Source: Mycoplasmatota bacterium
Lineage (GTDB): Bacteria > Bacillota_I > Bacilli_A > Izemoplasmatales > Hujiaoplasmataceae
DNA length: 49,534 nucleotides
Direction of reading: 5' to 3'
Assembly (NCBI GenBank): GCA_027859085.1
Contig: JAQIBJ010000033.1
Location: 1 to 49,534, forward strand
The translations under genes and the position numbers were made by a program. Of the stretch, positions 32,693 through 40,857 are shown piece by piece; position 1 is the stretch's first letter; each line of letters starts with the position of its first letter. A model generated the notes under the pieces. It saw nothing but the letters and a program-made list of their open reading frames with translations. It made no database searches and had not been told where the DNA came from.

Positions 32693-33556
32693 ATGATATT
32701 AAATTCATCGTCATTAATTAGAAATCGTCAGAAGGACAAATTTTTTGGCATAGACTATTATGCCAACCTTTGTCATGGTTCAAATGACATCTATAATTAC
32801 TTATCAACACCCTTAGATTTTTTTCCATTAGCCAATGGAAAAGAACCATCAAAATCTAAAAATAGGGAAGAAGATTTTATAAAACAGATTAAATTATATG
32901 ATGAACCAAAAATATTTGGGTTTTTTCAAAACCCTGATATTTATTCTTGTCATGAATCTATAGAGTATTTAATTACTCATATGGAGGAGACAAAACACGG
33001 TTTATTTATAGAAACAAATTCAATGAATTTATTAAGGGATTTAGACATATTAGAAAAATTTTCTAAAAATCACCCGTTGCTGATTGGTATTCCAATCGCA
33101 AGTGTGACAAAGATTGATTTAACATTCTTTGATGATTCTCATCATTTTAAAGCCATTGAAAAATTAATAAAGGCATTAAGTAAAACTTCCATTAAATTTG
33201 GTGTCATTATTAAGCCAGTAATTCCCCACATTAATGATGATGTAGATGAATTTAAAAGTTTACTGGATCATTTAATTGGATTTGAACCAAGTTTTATTTA
33301 TCCAACTTTTTCTTTAAACTTTGATAGTAAGAAATTAAATAATTTTTATACAGTCATAGATAAAGAAAAATCGAATTTAAAATCTATTTATTTTGATTTA
33401 TATGGATATAAAAAATCATGGCAAAGCCCTAATATTACAGACTTAAAACGTCAATTCATATTCAATATCAAAAAAACAAAAATAGCATATTCTATGAATC
33501 AAATAATTGATTTATATAAAAAATCTGGTCACCAAGAACAAATATCCTTGTTTTAG
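32693..33556 (+). CDS. Degenerate SPL-like radical SAM protein lacking the FeS cysteines
   Basis: 287 residues from ATG at 32693, with GAGGT nine bases upstream. The sequence follows the small SplB-like radical SAM proteins of Firmicutes along its length: FGIDYYANLCHG at 18-29 where FGTDY...RGCxHGCxYC is expected, then IETNSMNLLRDLDILEKFS (the TKSxLIxRDxDLL strand), FGVIIKPVIPHINDD (170-183, family GVxxxPIIPxIND), FIYPTFSLNF, and the tail ending EQISLF. Of the three cluster cysteines only one displaced Cys (27) remains, so it cannot bind the [4Fe-4S] cluster in the normal way. The reading frame is intact, so it is kept as a protein. Confidence 0.7.
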   Translation: MILNSSSLIRNRQKDKFFGIDYYANLCHGSNDIYNYLSTPLDFFPLANGKEPSKSKNREEDFIKQIKLYDEPKIFGFFQNPDIYSCHESIEYLITHMEETKHGLFIETNSMNLLRDLDILEKFSKNHPLLIGIPIASVTKIDLTFFDDSHHFKAIEKLIKALSKTSIKFGVIIKPVIPHINDDVDEFKSLLDHLIGFEPSFIYPTFSLNFDSKKLNNFYTVIDKEKSNLKSIYFDLYGYKKSWQSPNITDLKRQFIFNIKKTKIAYSMNQIIDLYKKSGHQEQISLF

Positions 33557-33572
33557 AAAGTGAGTGAGATTT

Positions 33573-34070
33573 ATGATTATAATGAGTATTATTGAAGAGA
33601 ATTTGCCTTTCATTGTGATTGGCTTGATGATTATTGTGATTGTTGTTTTGGCTTATTATACGTTCATTAAACCAAAGCCAAAAAACAAAAAAAGCATCGA
33701 TGATCAGAAGGAAACAAAAATTGATCAAACCTCCAAAGCAACAAGTATGGATGAATCTTCAATAGAGGAAACTGAATTAGAAACACCTAAACCTATTATT
33801 GTTGGAGAAAGCAGTAAAAAAAAAGAATTAAATAAAGATAAAGATACTTCAGAGGAAGAAACTGATACTATAGAATTTGGGAAATATCATATTGTGTATA
33901 GAGGCAAAGACAATAAATGGATTGTCACAAGAGAAGGCTCTGATAAGACAATACGAGTTCTACATACTAAAAAAGAAGCCATTGCTTATGCAACCATAAA
34001 GGCCATAAATCAAGACACAAATATTGTGATTCATGGAAGGGATGGTAAAATTGAAAAACAAGGGTACTGA
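33573..34070 (+). CDS. Membrane-anchored DUF2188 protein
   Basis: 165 residues from ATG at 33573 (GTG at 33564 and ATG at 33582 are alternatives; GTGAG lies upstream). One membrane helix at residues about 12-33, a charged low-complexity linker rich in K, E, S and T (about 35-100), then a C-terminal DUF2188 domain: YHIVYRGKDNKWIVTREG, HTKKEAIAYA, and IVIHGRDGKIEKQGY. DUF2188 proteins are widespread and of unknown function. It overlaps the next small membrane protein gene, suggesting the two act together. Confidence 0.72.
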   Translation: MIIMSIIEENLPFIVIGLMIIVIVVLAYYTFIKPKPKNKKSIDDQKETKIDQTSKATSMDESSIEETELETPKPIIVGESSKKKELNKDKDTSEEETDTIEFGKYHIVYRGKDNKWIVTREGSDKTIRVLHTKKEAIAYATIKAINQDTNIVIHGRDGKIEKQGY

Positions 34071-34245
34071 TCAAAAAGAAGGCGTTGAGTTTAATCGCGT
34101 AGATTCTGGGAAATCACCAGGTGACCAACCATTACATCAAGACAAAGAAGTCGTTACAAAAAAAGTTATTAGAACACGCTTTTTATTCACTTTGTTATTG
34201 TTGTTAGCAGTTATTGTATTCATTATACTTGTTTCATTAGTTTAA
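34051..34245 (+). CDS. Small C-terminal-anchored membrane protein
   Basis: 64 residues if read from TTG at 34051, nine bases after the SD GGAAGGG (34035-34041). In-frame ATGs at 34033 and 34042 give six or three extra residues but lack a well-spaced SD. The N-terminal 40 residues are hydrophilic and the last 20 are a hydrophobic helix (FLFTLLLLLAVIVFIILVSL), so it looks tail-anchored. It overlaps the DUF2188 gene by 20 bp and is followed by a terminator. No family recognised. Confidence 0.6.
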   Translation: MKNKGTDQKEGVEFNRVDSGKSPGDQPLHQDKEVVTKKVIRTRFLFTLLLLLAVIVFIILVSLV

Positions 34246-34268
34246 AACCTCTGCAAAGAGGTTTTTTT
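34244..34268 (+). terminator. Terminator after the small membrane protein gene
   Basis: AAAACCTCT (34244-34252) and AGAGGTTTT (34257-34265) with a GCAA loop, then T to 34268. Confidence 0.88.
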
Positions 34269-34276
34269 AATTGAAA

Positions 34277-34303
34277 AAGCTTTGTTCATTAGGAACAAAG
34301 CTT
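34277..34303 (-). terminator. Terminator of the YwaF-like gene (minus strand)
   Basis: AAGCTTTGTTC (34277-34287) pairs with GAACAAAGCTT (34293-34303), an 11-bp stem. On the minus strand it is followed by a short T-run. It lies just after the stop codon of the minus-strand gene. Confidence 0.75.
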
Positions 34304-35123
34304 AAGAGTGTTTTCTTTTATAATTATTTTTAAACAATTGTCTTTTTTCAAATATTTTGGCAATTTGAAAGACTATAACATAACCTAAAGTTACCGCAAC
34401 TGCTAAGAATAGGACATGGTAACCATTTGGTAATACATTGATTAATGGTATTGGTCCATTAAAGAAAGGATTACTCATTAAATACATATTATTTGCTGAT
34501 GGATCAATGAAGATATTACCTAACATTGCCCATAAAGCTGTTAATATTAATGGAAACGCAATTGAAAACCAATTTTCTTTTTTTAAACTAAAGTCCCCTC
34601 TATAGATTAAAAATAAAGGGATTAAAATCAAAAAGAAATGAACGATTGAAGACCTTATTATTGGTAAGGTAAATACAAATGGATTACCATATAGAACTGT
34701 CACAGGATAAAACATCACTGATAATCCACCAAGAATTGAAGTGGCAAAAACAAAGTTTTTTAAAGGTTTAATATTAAACCAAATAACAATGGGTAATATC
34801 ATATTCATTATCCCACATATTTGAAACGAGAAAAAAGTATTAACATCAAAAAATGGATGTGGATAAGATGAGTAACTCTCTTCTATAAAATAATACTCAT
34901 AAATAAATATTGCTTCACCTGCAAGCTTTAAGAGAATAATTAAAATTAAAAAGATTGTAATATATGTGTTTTGTTGCTTTCTTGATCGATGCTTTAGAAA
35001 TTTAAATATTAAGACAAAAAAGAAAGCACTAATTAATAGATAGATAAGATGATAGCTGCTAAAAAAGTATTGCCCAGGTTGTTCATCCATTCCAATGGTT
35101 GTAAAAAAACTAACTAATATCAT
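34302..35123 (-). CDS. YwaF/TIGR02206-like integral membrane protein
   Basis: 273 residues from the ATG at complement 35121-35123, nine bases after GGGAGG; a start 16 codons earlier lacks an SD. The protein has about seven or eight membrane helices. The H-x3-Y near residue 25, the central PFFDVNTFFSFQICGIMN segment and the C-terminal PNGYHVLFLAV helix match the YwaF (TIGR02206, TMEM164-like) family, whose function is unknown. It stands alone on the minus strand with its own terminator. Confidence 0.7.
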   Translation of the reverse strand: MILVSFFTTIGMDEQPGQYFFSSYHLIYLLISAFFFVLIFKFLKHRSRKQQNTYITIFLILIILLKLAGEAIFIYEYYFIEESYSSYPHPFFDVNTFFSFQICGIMNMILPIVIWFNIKPLKNFVFATSILGGLSVMFYPVTVLYGNPFVFTLPIIRSSIVHFFLILIPLFLIYRGDFSLKKENWFSIAFPLILTALWAMLGNIFIDPSANNMYLMSNPFFNGPIPLINVLPNGYHVLFLAVAVTLGYVIVFQIAKIFEKRQLFKNNYKRKHS

Positions 35124-35222
35124 AGAACGTAACCTCCCTATATAAATTATAACATAAGATATAAAAAACAAAATAATAGAAGTATTATTTAGTAAATATT
35201 TTATTGATTATGTGAATATAAC

Positions 35223-35250
35223 TTGATTAATTAAAAAAAAGTAGTAAAAT
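35223..35250 (+). promoter_or_regulatory. Promoter of the TGS-uridine kinase gene
   Basis: TTGATT (35223-35228), 16 bp, TAAAAT (35245-35250). Confidence 0.6.
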
Positions 35251-35279
35251 ATTAAATACACTATAAAAAAGGGGATGGT

Positions 35280-36905
35280 ATTATCAAAATTACAATTAAT
35301 GATAAGGTTTACAATTATGATAAACCCGTTGTATTAGAAGAAATAGCGAACCAATTCAAAGGAGATTACTATGCAGCTTTGGTGAATAACCGGTTGCGTG
35401 AACTATCATATAGAGTGAGTAAAGACTCAGAAGTTGAACTGTTGGATTATTCATTCTATGATTCAACTAGAATATATGCAACAAGTATGCGTTATTTAGT
35501 CGCAATGGCGACATATAGAACTTATCCTGAAATTGAAATTAAATTTTCAAACAGTATTGCTATGGGTATTTATGGCCGTGGTGTTGAAAATGACATCAAT
35601 CGTGAAATGCTTAATAATATAGAAAAGGAAATGGATAAGATCATTACAGAGAATTATAAAATCTCTCGTAAACAAGTATCAATTGAAGAAGCAAAGGATT
35701 TTTATGGCCGCTTAGGATACGATGATAAAGTTAGTGCTTTAGAATATCGTAAAGAAAAAGTGAATATTTATACTTGTGATGATTATAAAAATTATATGTA
35801 TGGTTATATGGTCCCAAGAACTGGCTATTTAAAAGATTATGAATTACATTATTTAAATCCAGGGTTTTTAATTCAATACCCTAGACGAGAAGAAAAAGGT
35901 GAAATTCCTGAGTTTGTAGATTCACCTAAATTTTTTGATGTTTTATCTAGAGCTGAAGAATGGTCAATGAACTTAAAAGTTGATATGATCTATAAAATGA
36001 ATCATCGCATTGAAAATGGCGATGCTCAAGAGTTAATCGATATTTGTGAAAATAATCATATAACTCAATTAAAAGAGTTGGCAGATAAAATCAATCAAAG
36101 AAAAGATGTCAGATTAATCGCCATTGCTGGTCCGTCTTCATCAGGTAAAACAACATTTTCTTTGCGATTAGAAGAAGCCTTAATGGAACACAATATAAAT
36201 CCATTAATGATTTCTATTGATAATTATTATTTACCTGTTGAACAAGCACCACTTGATGAACATGGTAAACCTGATTTAGAACATGTGGATTCATTGGATA
36301 TTGATTTGTTTAATCAAAACATGCTTGATTTAATCGCTGGTAAAGAAGTTGAATTGCCAATATTTGATTTTATGTTAAGAAAAAGAAAGTATAAAAAACC
36401 ATTTAAAATTAGTTCAAATAGGCCAATTGTGATTGAAGGCATCCATGCTTTAAATGATCAATTATCTCAAGCTATACCAAATAATCAAAAATTCAAAATA
36501 TATATTTCACCATTTACTCAGATTAATATTGATTATAACAATCCGATTAATTTAACTGACTTAAGATTATTAAGACGCATTGTTAGAGACTTACAATTTA
36601 GAAACACATCTCCTGAAGAAACATTAGACATGTGGCCGTCTGTAAGACGTGGTGAATACCGTTGGATCTATCCACATATTGAAAAATCTGATTATATTTA
36701 TAATTCAGAATTAAGTTATGAGTATGCGATTTTAAAACAATATGCAGAAGATGCATTGAATACAATCGATCGAGAATCAAGACATTTTATTCAAGCCAAC
36801 CGCTTATTAAAATTCTTAAAATACTTTAGTACGATTGATAGTAAACTTGTGCCTGAATATTCTCTTCTTAGAGAATTCATCGGTGGAAGTAAATATGAAC
36901 ACTAG
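35280..36905 (+). CDS. TGS-domain uridine kinase-like protein, apparent AUU start
   Basis: 541 residues if read from ATT at 35280. The frame is protein-like upstream of the first conventional start (TTG 35379): after the start it reads IKITINDKVYNYDKPVVLEE, then a YYAALVNNRLREL stretch, a TGS (ThrRS-like) domain. Homologues begin MIKITI, matching ATT then ATC. SD GGGG (35271-35274) is five bases before ATT. Residues 60-230 resemble the ThrRS second additional domain, and from about 265 there is a uridine/phosphoribulokinase domain with P-loop GPSSSGKTT and SIDNYYLP. The true substrate of this family is not settled. Terminator overlaps the stop. Confidence 0.8.
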   Translation: MIKITINDKVYNYDKPVVLEEIANQFKGDYYAALVNNRLRELSYRVSKDSEVELLDYSFYDSTRIYATSMRYLVAMATYRTYPEIEIKFSNSIAMGIYGRGVENDINREMLNNIEKEMDKIITENYKISRKQVSIEEAKDFYGRLGYDDKVSALEYRKEKVNIYTCDDYKNYMYGYMVPRTGYLKDYELHYLNPGFLIQYPRREEKGEIPEFVDSPKFFDVLSRAEEWSMNLKVDMIYKMNHRIENGDAQELIDICENNHITQLKELADKINQRKDVRLIAIAGPSSSGKTTFSLRLEEALMEHNINPLMISIDNYYLPVEQAPLDEHGKPDLEHVDSLDIDLFNQNMLDLIAGKEVELPIFDFMLRKRKYKKPFKISSNRPIVIEGIHALNDQLSQAIPNNQKFKIYISPFTQINIDYNNPINLTDLRLLRRIVRDLQFRNTSPEETLDMWPSVRRGEYRWIYPHIEKSDYIYNSELSYEYAILKQYAEDALNTIDRESRHFIQANRLLKFLKYFSTIDSKLVPEYSLLREFIGGSKYEH

Positions 36906-36923
36906 AAATAGTGTTCTTTTTTT
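36897..36923 (+). terminator. Terminator of the TGS-uridine kinase gene
   Basis: GAACACTA (36897-36904) and TAGTGTTC (36909-36916) with a GAAA loop, followed by T to 36923. The stop codon is inside the hairpin. Confidence 0.88.
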
Positions 36924-36943
36924 GCTTTTAAGACCTTAGTGTA

Positions 36944-36972
36944 TTGTTAAACAATATAGATTTTGCTATAAT
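36944..36972 (+). promoter_or_regulatory. Promoter of the P-type ATPase gene
   Basis: TTGTTA (36944-36949), 17 bp, TATAAT (36967-36972) with an extended TG (TGCTATAAT). Confidence 0.82.
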
Positions 36973-36987
36973 AAAATAGGTGAGTAT

Positions 36988-39372
36988 ATGACAAAAATAA
37001 AAAACGAGCATTTTGGTTTAACAGTCGAAGAAGTTAATCAACGTATTCGCGACCAAAAAGTAAATGTTTCAACTAAATCGAATTTAAAAACCCCGTGGAG
37101 AATTATTAGTAGTAATATTTTCACTTATTTTAATATGATACTAGCCATTATTGGGATACTTCTATTATCAATCGGTAGTTATAAAAACCTGTGGTTTATG
37201 GTCATTGCCATTATCAATACATTAATTGGGATCATCCAGGAATTCAAAGCTAGAAAAACCATTAAAGATCTTTCGTTGATTTCTGAGTCTAAAGTGAATG
37301 TGGTTAGACAAGGTTTAGAATTAGAAATCAATGTACATGATGTTGTTTTAGATGACGTTTACAAACTTGAATCAGGTAGACAAATCATCACTGACTCAAT
37401 CGTAATCGATGGTGCGATAACCGTTAATGAAGCAAACTTAACTGGTGAATCTGATTCTATTACTAAAGAGATTGGTGATCAATTATTATCAGGTAGTTTT
37501 GTTGTTTCAGGTCAAGCTTATGCACGTGTATCAGCTGTGGGTAAAGATAATTACATTGAAACCTTACAAAATAAAGTTAAAACATTATCGAAACCTAAAT
37601 CAGTCATTCTTAATTCATTAAGATCATTATTAAAAATCATTGGTATTATTATTGTACCCCTTGGTTTAATGACGTTTTATAATGCTTATTTAAGATCAAC
37701 TTATGATTTTTTACCAGACTTTATTAAAGATTCAGCCCTTTATCAAGAAGCATTAATTTCCATGGCGGGGTCAATGGTCGCGATGGTACCTTCTGGTTTA
37801 TTCTTACTAACAACCATGACCTTTGCGACATCTGTGATTAAACTAGCTAAGCATAAAACGTTGGTTCAAGAATTGTATTCAATTGAAACACTGGCGAGAA
37901 TTGATACTTTATGTCTTGATAAAACAGGAACCATTACTGATGGTACGATGAATGTTGATCTCTTTGAAATGATTGAAAATCCAATTTACGATATTCATGA
38001 TTATACAAATAAAGAAATTAAAAATATTATTTCAACAATGAACCATGCTTTAAATGACCAAAACCAAACTTCAAAGGCTTTAAGACAATATTTTGGTGAA
38101 AAGCAGAAGTACAAAATAAGACAATCAATTGATTTTGATTCAATGAATAAGTATTCTATTGTTGAATTTGATGGCGATGCCTATGTATTGGGTGCACCAG
38201 AAATGATTCTTACTAAACAATATTCAAGAATTAAAAAGCAAGTTGAACGACATGCTTCTCAAGGAAAAAGAGTGTTATTACTTGCTCAAAGTGAAAAAAT
38301 TAAAAACGATAAAATTAATGGTAAAATTAGACCAATCTCAGTGATTGTTCTTAATGATAATATTAGAACATCTGCCATTAAAACCATTAATGAGTTTAAT
38401 GAATCTAATATTGCCGTAAAAGTGATATCTGGTGATAATGCCATGACCGTTAGTGAAGTTGCAAAAAGAGCTGGAGTGATTGATGCTGAACAATACATTT
38501 CTTTAGATAGTGTTCGGGATGAAGATCTTGAAGAAATTGCTCTTAACTATAATATCTTTGGACGTGTCTCACCAAACCAAAAGAAATTATTAATCATGCA
38601 TATGCAAACACATGACCATAAAGTCTGTATGGTTGGTGATGGTGTTAATGATATCTTAGCCTTAAAACAAGCGGATACTTCTGTATCACTTGCAAGTGGG
38701 ACAGATGCATCAAGAAATATATCCCACTTTGTTTTATTGGATGATAACTTTGGGACGATTCCAACAGTTGTTAAAGAAGGCCGTCAAATTGTCTCTAATA
38801 TGGAAAAAGCATCTGTATTATATTTAGTAAAAACTTTATATACAATTATTTTGACGTTTATTCTACTGATGACAGATAATATTTATCCATTCCAACCGAT
38901 ACAATTATTCGTAATTGAGACATTCATCATTGGTATTCCTTCGTTTATCATAGCTTTAGAACCAAATAACAGGCAATTTAAAGGCAATTTCTTAATGAAT
39001 GTATTTAAGAATGTATTGCCTGGCTCTTTAATTATTATTGCGAATCTACTTGGTGTGTATATCTTTGCGAGTGCTTTCCAATTTGAGGTGCCAGAAAATG
39101 CCAATCAAATGATTTCAACTGTTGGTATTTTAGCAGCGACCTTTGCTTATTGGCTTGTTCTAGTGAATGTATCATCACCTCTAAACAAACTGAGAACCTT
39201 TGTGATTGGTTTTGCATTAATAACAAGTGCACTCACTTTCGGCATCTTTTCTGAAGTGTTTGGACTATACCCAATTGATACTTCAAGTTTCCTATTGCTT
39301 TTATTATTAATGGAAACAACCTATATAGCTTTCTCAATTTATAGAGGGTCACTCATTAAATTCTGGCCATAA
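36988..39372 (+). CDS. Cation-transporting P-type ATPase, CtpE-like
   Basis: 794 residues with the full P-type core: N-terminal cytoplasmic start GLTVEEVNQRI, helices M1-M2, actuator motif TGES, helices M3-M4, phosphorylation site DKTGTITDG, nucleotide-binding domain, MVGDGVNDILALKQAD and four C-terminal helices. The layout and SGSFVVSG motif fit the HAD-IC CtpE-like calcium or cation pumps. In M4 the sequence is PSGL where PEGL is common in calcium pumps, so the ion should not be assumed. Single gene with its own promoter. Confidence 0.88.
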   Translation: MTKIKNEHFGLTVEEVNQRIRDQKVNVSTKSNLKTPWRIISSNIFTYFNMILAIIGILLLSIGSYKNLWFMVIAIINTLIGIIQEFKARKTIKDLSLISESKVNVVRQGLELEINVHDVVLDDVYKLESGRQIITDSIVIDGAITVNEANLTGESDSITKEIGDQLLSGSFVVSGQAYARVSAVGKDNYIETLQNKVKTLSKPKSVILNSLRSLLKIIGIIIVPLGLMTFYNAYLRSTYDFLPDFIKDSALYQEALISMAGSMVAMVPSGLFLLTTMTFATSVIKLAKHKTLVQELYSIETLARIDTLCLDKTGTITDGTMNVDLFEMIENPIYDIHDYTNKEIKNIISTMNHALNDQNQTSKALRQYFGEKQKYKIRQSIDFDSMNKYSIVEFDGDAYVLGAPEMILTKQYSRIKKQVERHASQGKRVLLLAQSEKIKNDKINGKIRPISVIVLNDNIRTSAIKTINEFNESNIAVKVISGDNAMTVSEVAKRAGVIDAEQYISLDSVRDEDLEEIALNYNIFGRVSPNQKKLLIMHMQTHDHKVCMVGDGVNDILALKQADTSVSLASGTDASRNISHFVLLDDNFGTIPTVVKEGRQIVSNMEKASVLYLVKTLYTIILTFILLMTDNIYPFQPIQLFVIETFIIGIPSFIIALEPNNRQFKGNFLMNVFKNVLPGSLIIIANLLGVYIFASAFQFEVPENANQMISTVGILAATFAYWLVLVNVSSPLNKLRTFVIGFALITSALTFGIFSEVFGLYPIDTSSFLLLLLLMETTYIAFSIYRGSLIKFWP

Positions 39373-39392
39373 TGGTAATTAAATTTAAATTT

Positions 39393-39420
39393 TGCTATAA
39401 TATATAGCGGGAGGGGAATT
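39393..39420 (+). promoter_or_regulatory. Extended -10 promoter and SD of glgA
   Basis: TGCTATAAT with TATAAT at 39396-39401 and no good -35 box, then GGGAGGGG at 39409-39416 just before the ATG at 39421. Confidence 0.55.
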
Positions 39421-40842
39421 ATGTATAATATTTTACATGTAAGTGCAGAAGTATCACCGTTTGTTAAAATCGGTGGACTTGCAGACGTTGTAGGTTCATT
39501 ACCTGGAGAGATCAAGAGATTAAGAGGTACTGAAATTAGAGTCATTTTACCATTATACAAAGCAATACCCGACAAATATAAAAAGAAAATGGATGATGAG
39601 TTAAATTTTACAATTGATTTAGGAGATGAAACCGATATTTATGTTGGTATTAAATCTCTGAAAAGAGGTAATATTCAATATTACTTTGTTGACAACGATT
39701 TTTACTTTGGTTCAAGGGATAACATATATAATTATGGTGATGAATCTAAAAGATTTGCTTATTTTCAATTAGCGGTCTTAGAGAGCATGAAACATCTTAA
39801 CTATATACCGGATGTCGTCCATGTCCATGATTGGCATACGGCAATGATTCCTTTGTTATTAAAAAGAAGATATCCTGAATATAAAGCGAAATCAGTATTA
39901 ACTATTCACAATTTAGCATATCAAGGTATTTTCCCTTTACTAGATTATAAATTATTCTTAATTAATTATACGCCTGAGATTGAATTTGAAGGTTTTTTAA
40001 ACTTCTTAAAAACAGGAATTGTTACTGCAGATTTAATCACAACGGTATCTGATACATATGCAGATGAAATTAAAACAGATTACTTTGGTTATGGTTTACA
40101 AAAACTATTAAAAATGCGTTCGCATGATTTGATAGGTATTGTCAATGGTGTAGATTATAAAGAATTCAATCCTAAAAACGACAAATTGATAGACACCAAT
40201 TATGATATTTCAAACTATTATCAAGGTAAAATAAATAATAAAAAAGCATTGTTTAAACAATTAAATATTGATTTTGATCCTAAAAAACCACTTGTTGCAA
40301 TCATCTCAAGACTTGTAAGTCAAAAAGGAATAGATTTAATTCAAAGAGTTTTCTCAGAAATGTTAGAAATAGATGACTTTAAATTTGTTGTCTTAGGTTC
40401 CGGAGAAGCTTCTTATGAAGAATATTTTAAGGAATTAGAAGACACTTTTCCTAAAAAGGTAAAAGTCCATATAGGATATTCAAATGAACTTGCACATCAA
40501 ATCTATGCAAGTTCTGACATTTTCTTAATGCCTTCAAAATATGAACCATGTGGATTAGGCCAAATCATTGCTTTAAAATATGGATCAATTCCTGTTGTAA
40601 GAGAAACTGGCGGATTGGTTGATACTATTTTACCTTATAATGAATTTAATTCAACAGGTAATGGTTTTAGTTTTAAGAACTTTAATGCCCATGATATGAT
40701 GCATGTATTAAGATATGCTATTCATATTTATTGTCATAATAAAGACGCTTGGGGAAATATTGTTCATGAAGCAATGACATCTGATTTTTCTTGGAAAAAC
40801 TCAGCTAAATTATATCGAAAAGCGTATAAAAAAATTATATAA
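39421..40842 (+). CDS. glgA: Glycogen synthase (ADP-glucose)
   Basis: 473 residues, a GT5 GlgA. It starts with ILHVSAEVSPFVKIGGLADVVG, containing the KxGGL ADP-glucose-binding motif, and has DVVHVHDWHTA, TIHNLAYQG, the GIVNGVD region, and the C-terminal ISRLVSQKGIDL and PSKYEPCGLGQ motifs with the retaining glutamate. It extends alpha-1,4-glucan using ADP-glucose made by GlgC, encoded next (15 bp gap). Branching enzyme and phosphorylase are not in this window. Confidence 0.95.
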   Translation: MYNILHVSAEVSPFVKIGGLADVVGSLPGEIKRLRGTEIRVILPLYKAIPDKYKKKMDDELNFTIDLGDETDIYVGIKSLKRGNIQYYFVDNDFYFGSRDNIYNYGDESKRFAYFQLAVLESMKHLNYIPDVVHVHDWHTAMIPLLLKRRYPEYKAKSVLTIHNLAYQGIFPLLDYKLFLINYTPEIEFEGFLNFLKTGIVTADLITTVSDTYADEIKTDYFGYGLQKLLKMRSHDLIGIVNGVDYKEFNPKNDKLIDTNYDISNYYQGKINNKKALFKQLNIDFDPKKPLVAIISRLVSQKGIDLIQRVFSEMLEIDDFKFVVLGSGEASYEEYFKELEDTFPKKVKVHIGYSNELAHQIYASSDIFLMPSKYEPCGLGQIIALKYGSIPVVRETGGLVDTILPYNEFNSTGNGFSFKNFNAHDMMHVLRYAIHIYCHNKDAWGNIVHEAMTSDFSWKNSAKLYRKAYKKII

Positions 40843-40857
40843 AAGGATGGTAAAAAG

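Noticed and set aside
35275-35337. ATG 35275 as start of the uridine kinase gene
   Set aside because: It is in a different frame and stops after about 20 codons; using it would require a frameshift, so AUU at 35280 is simpler.
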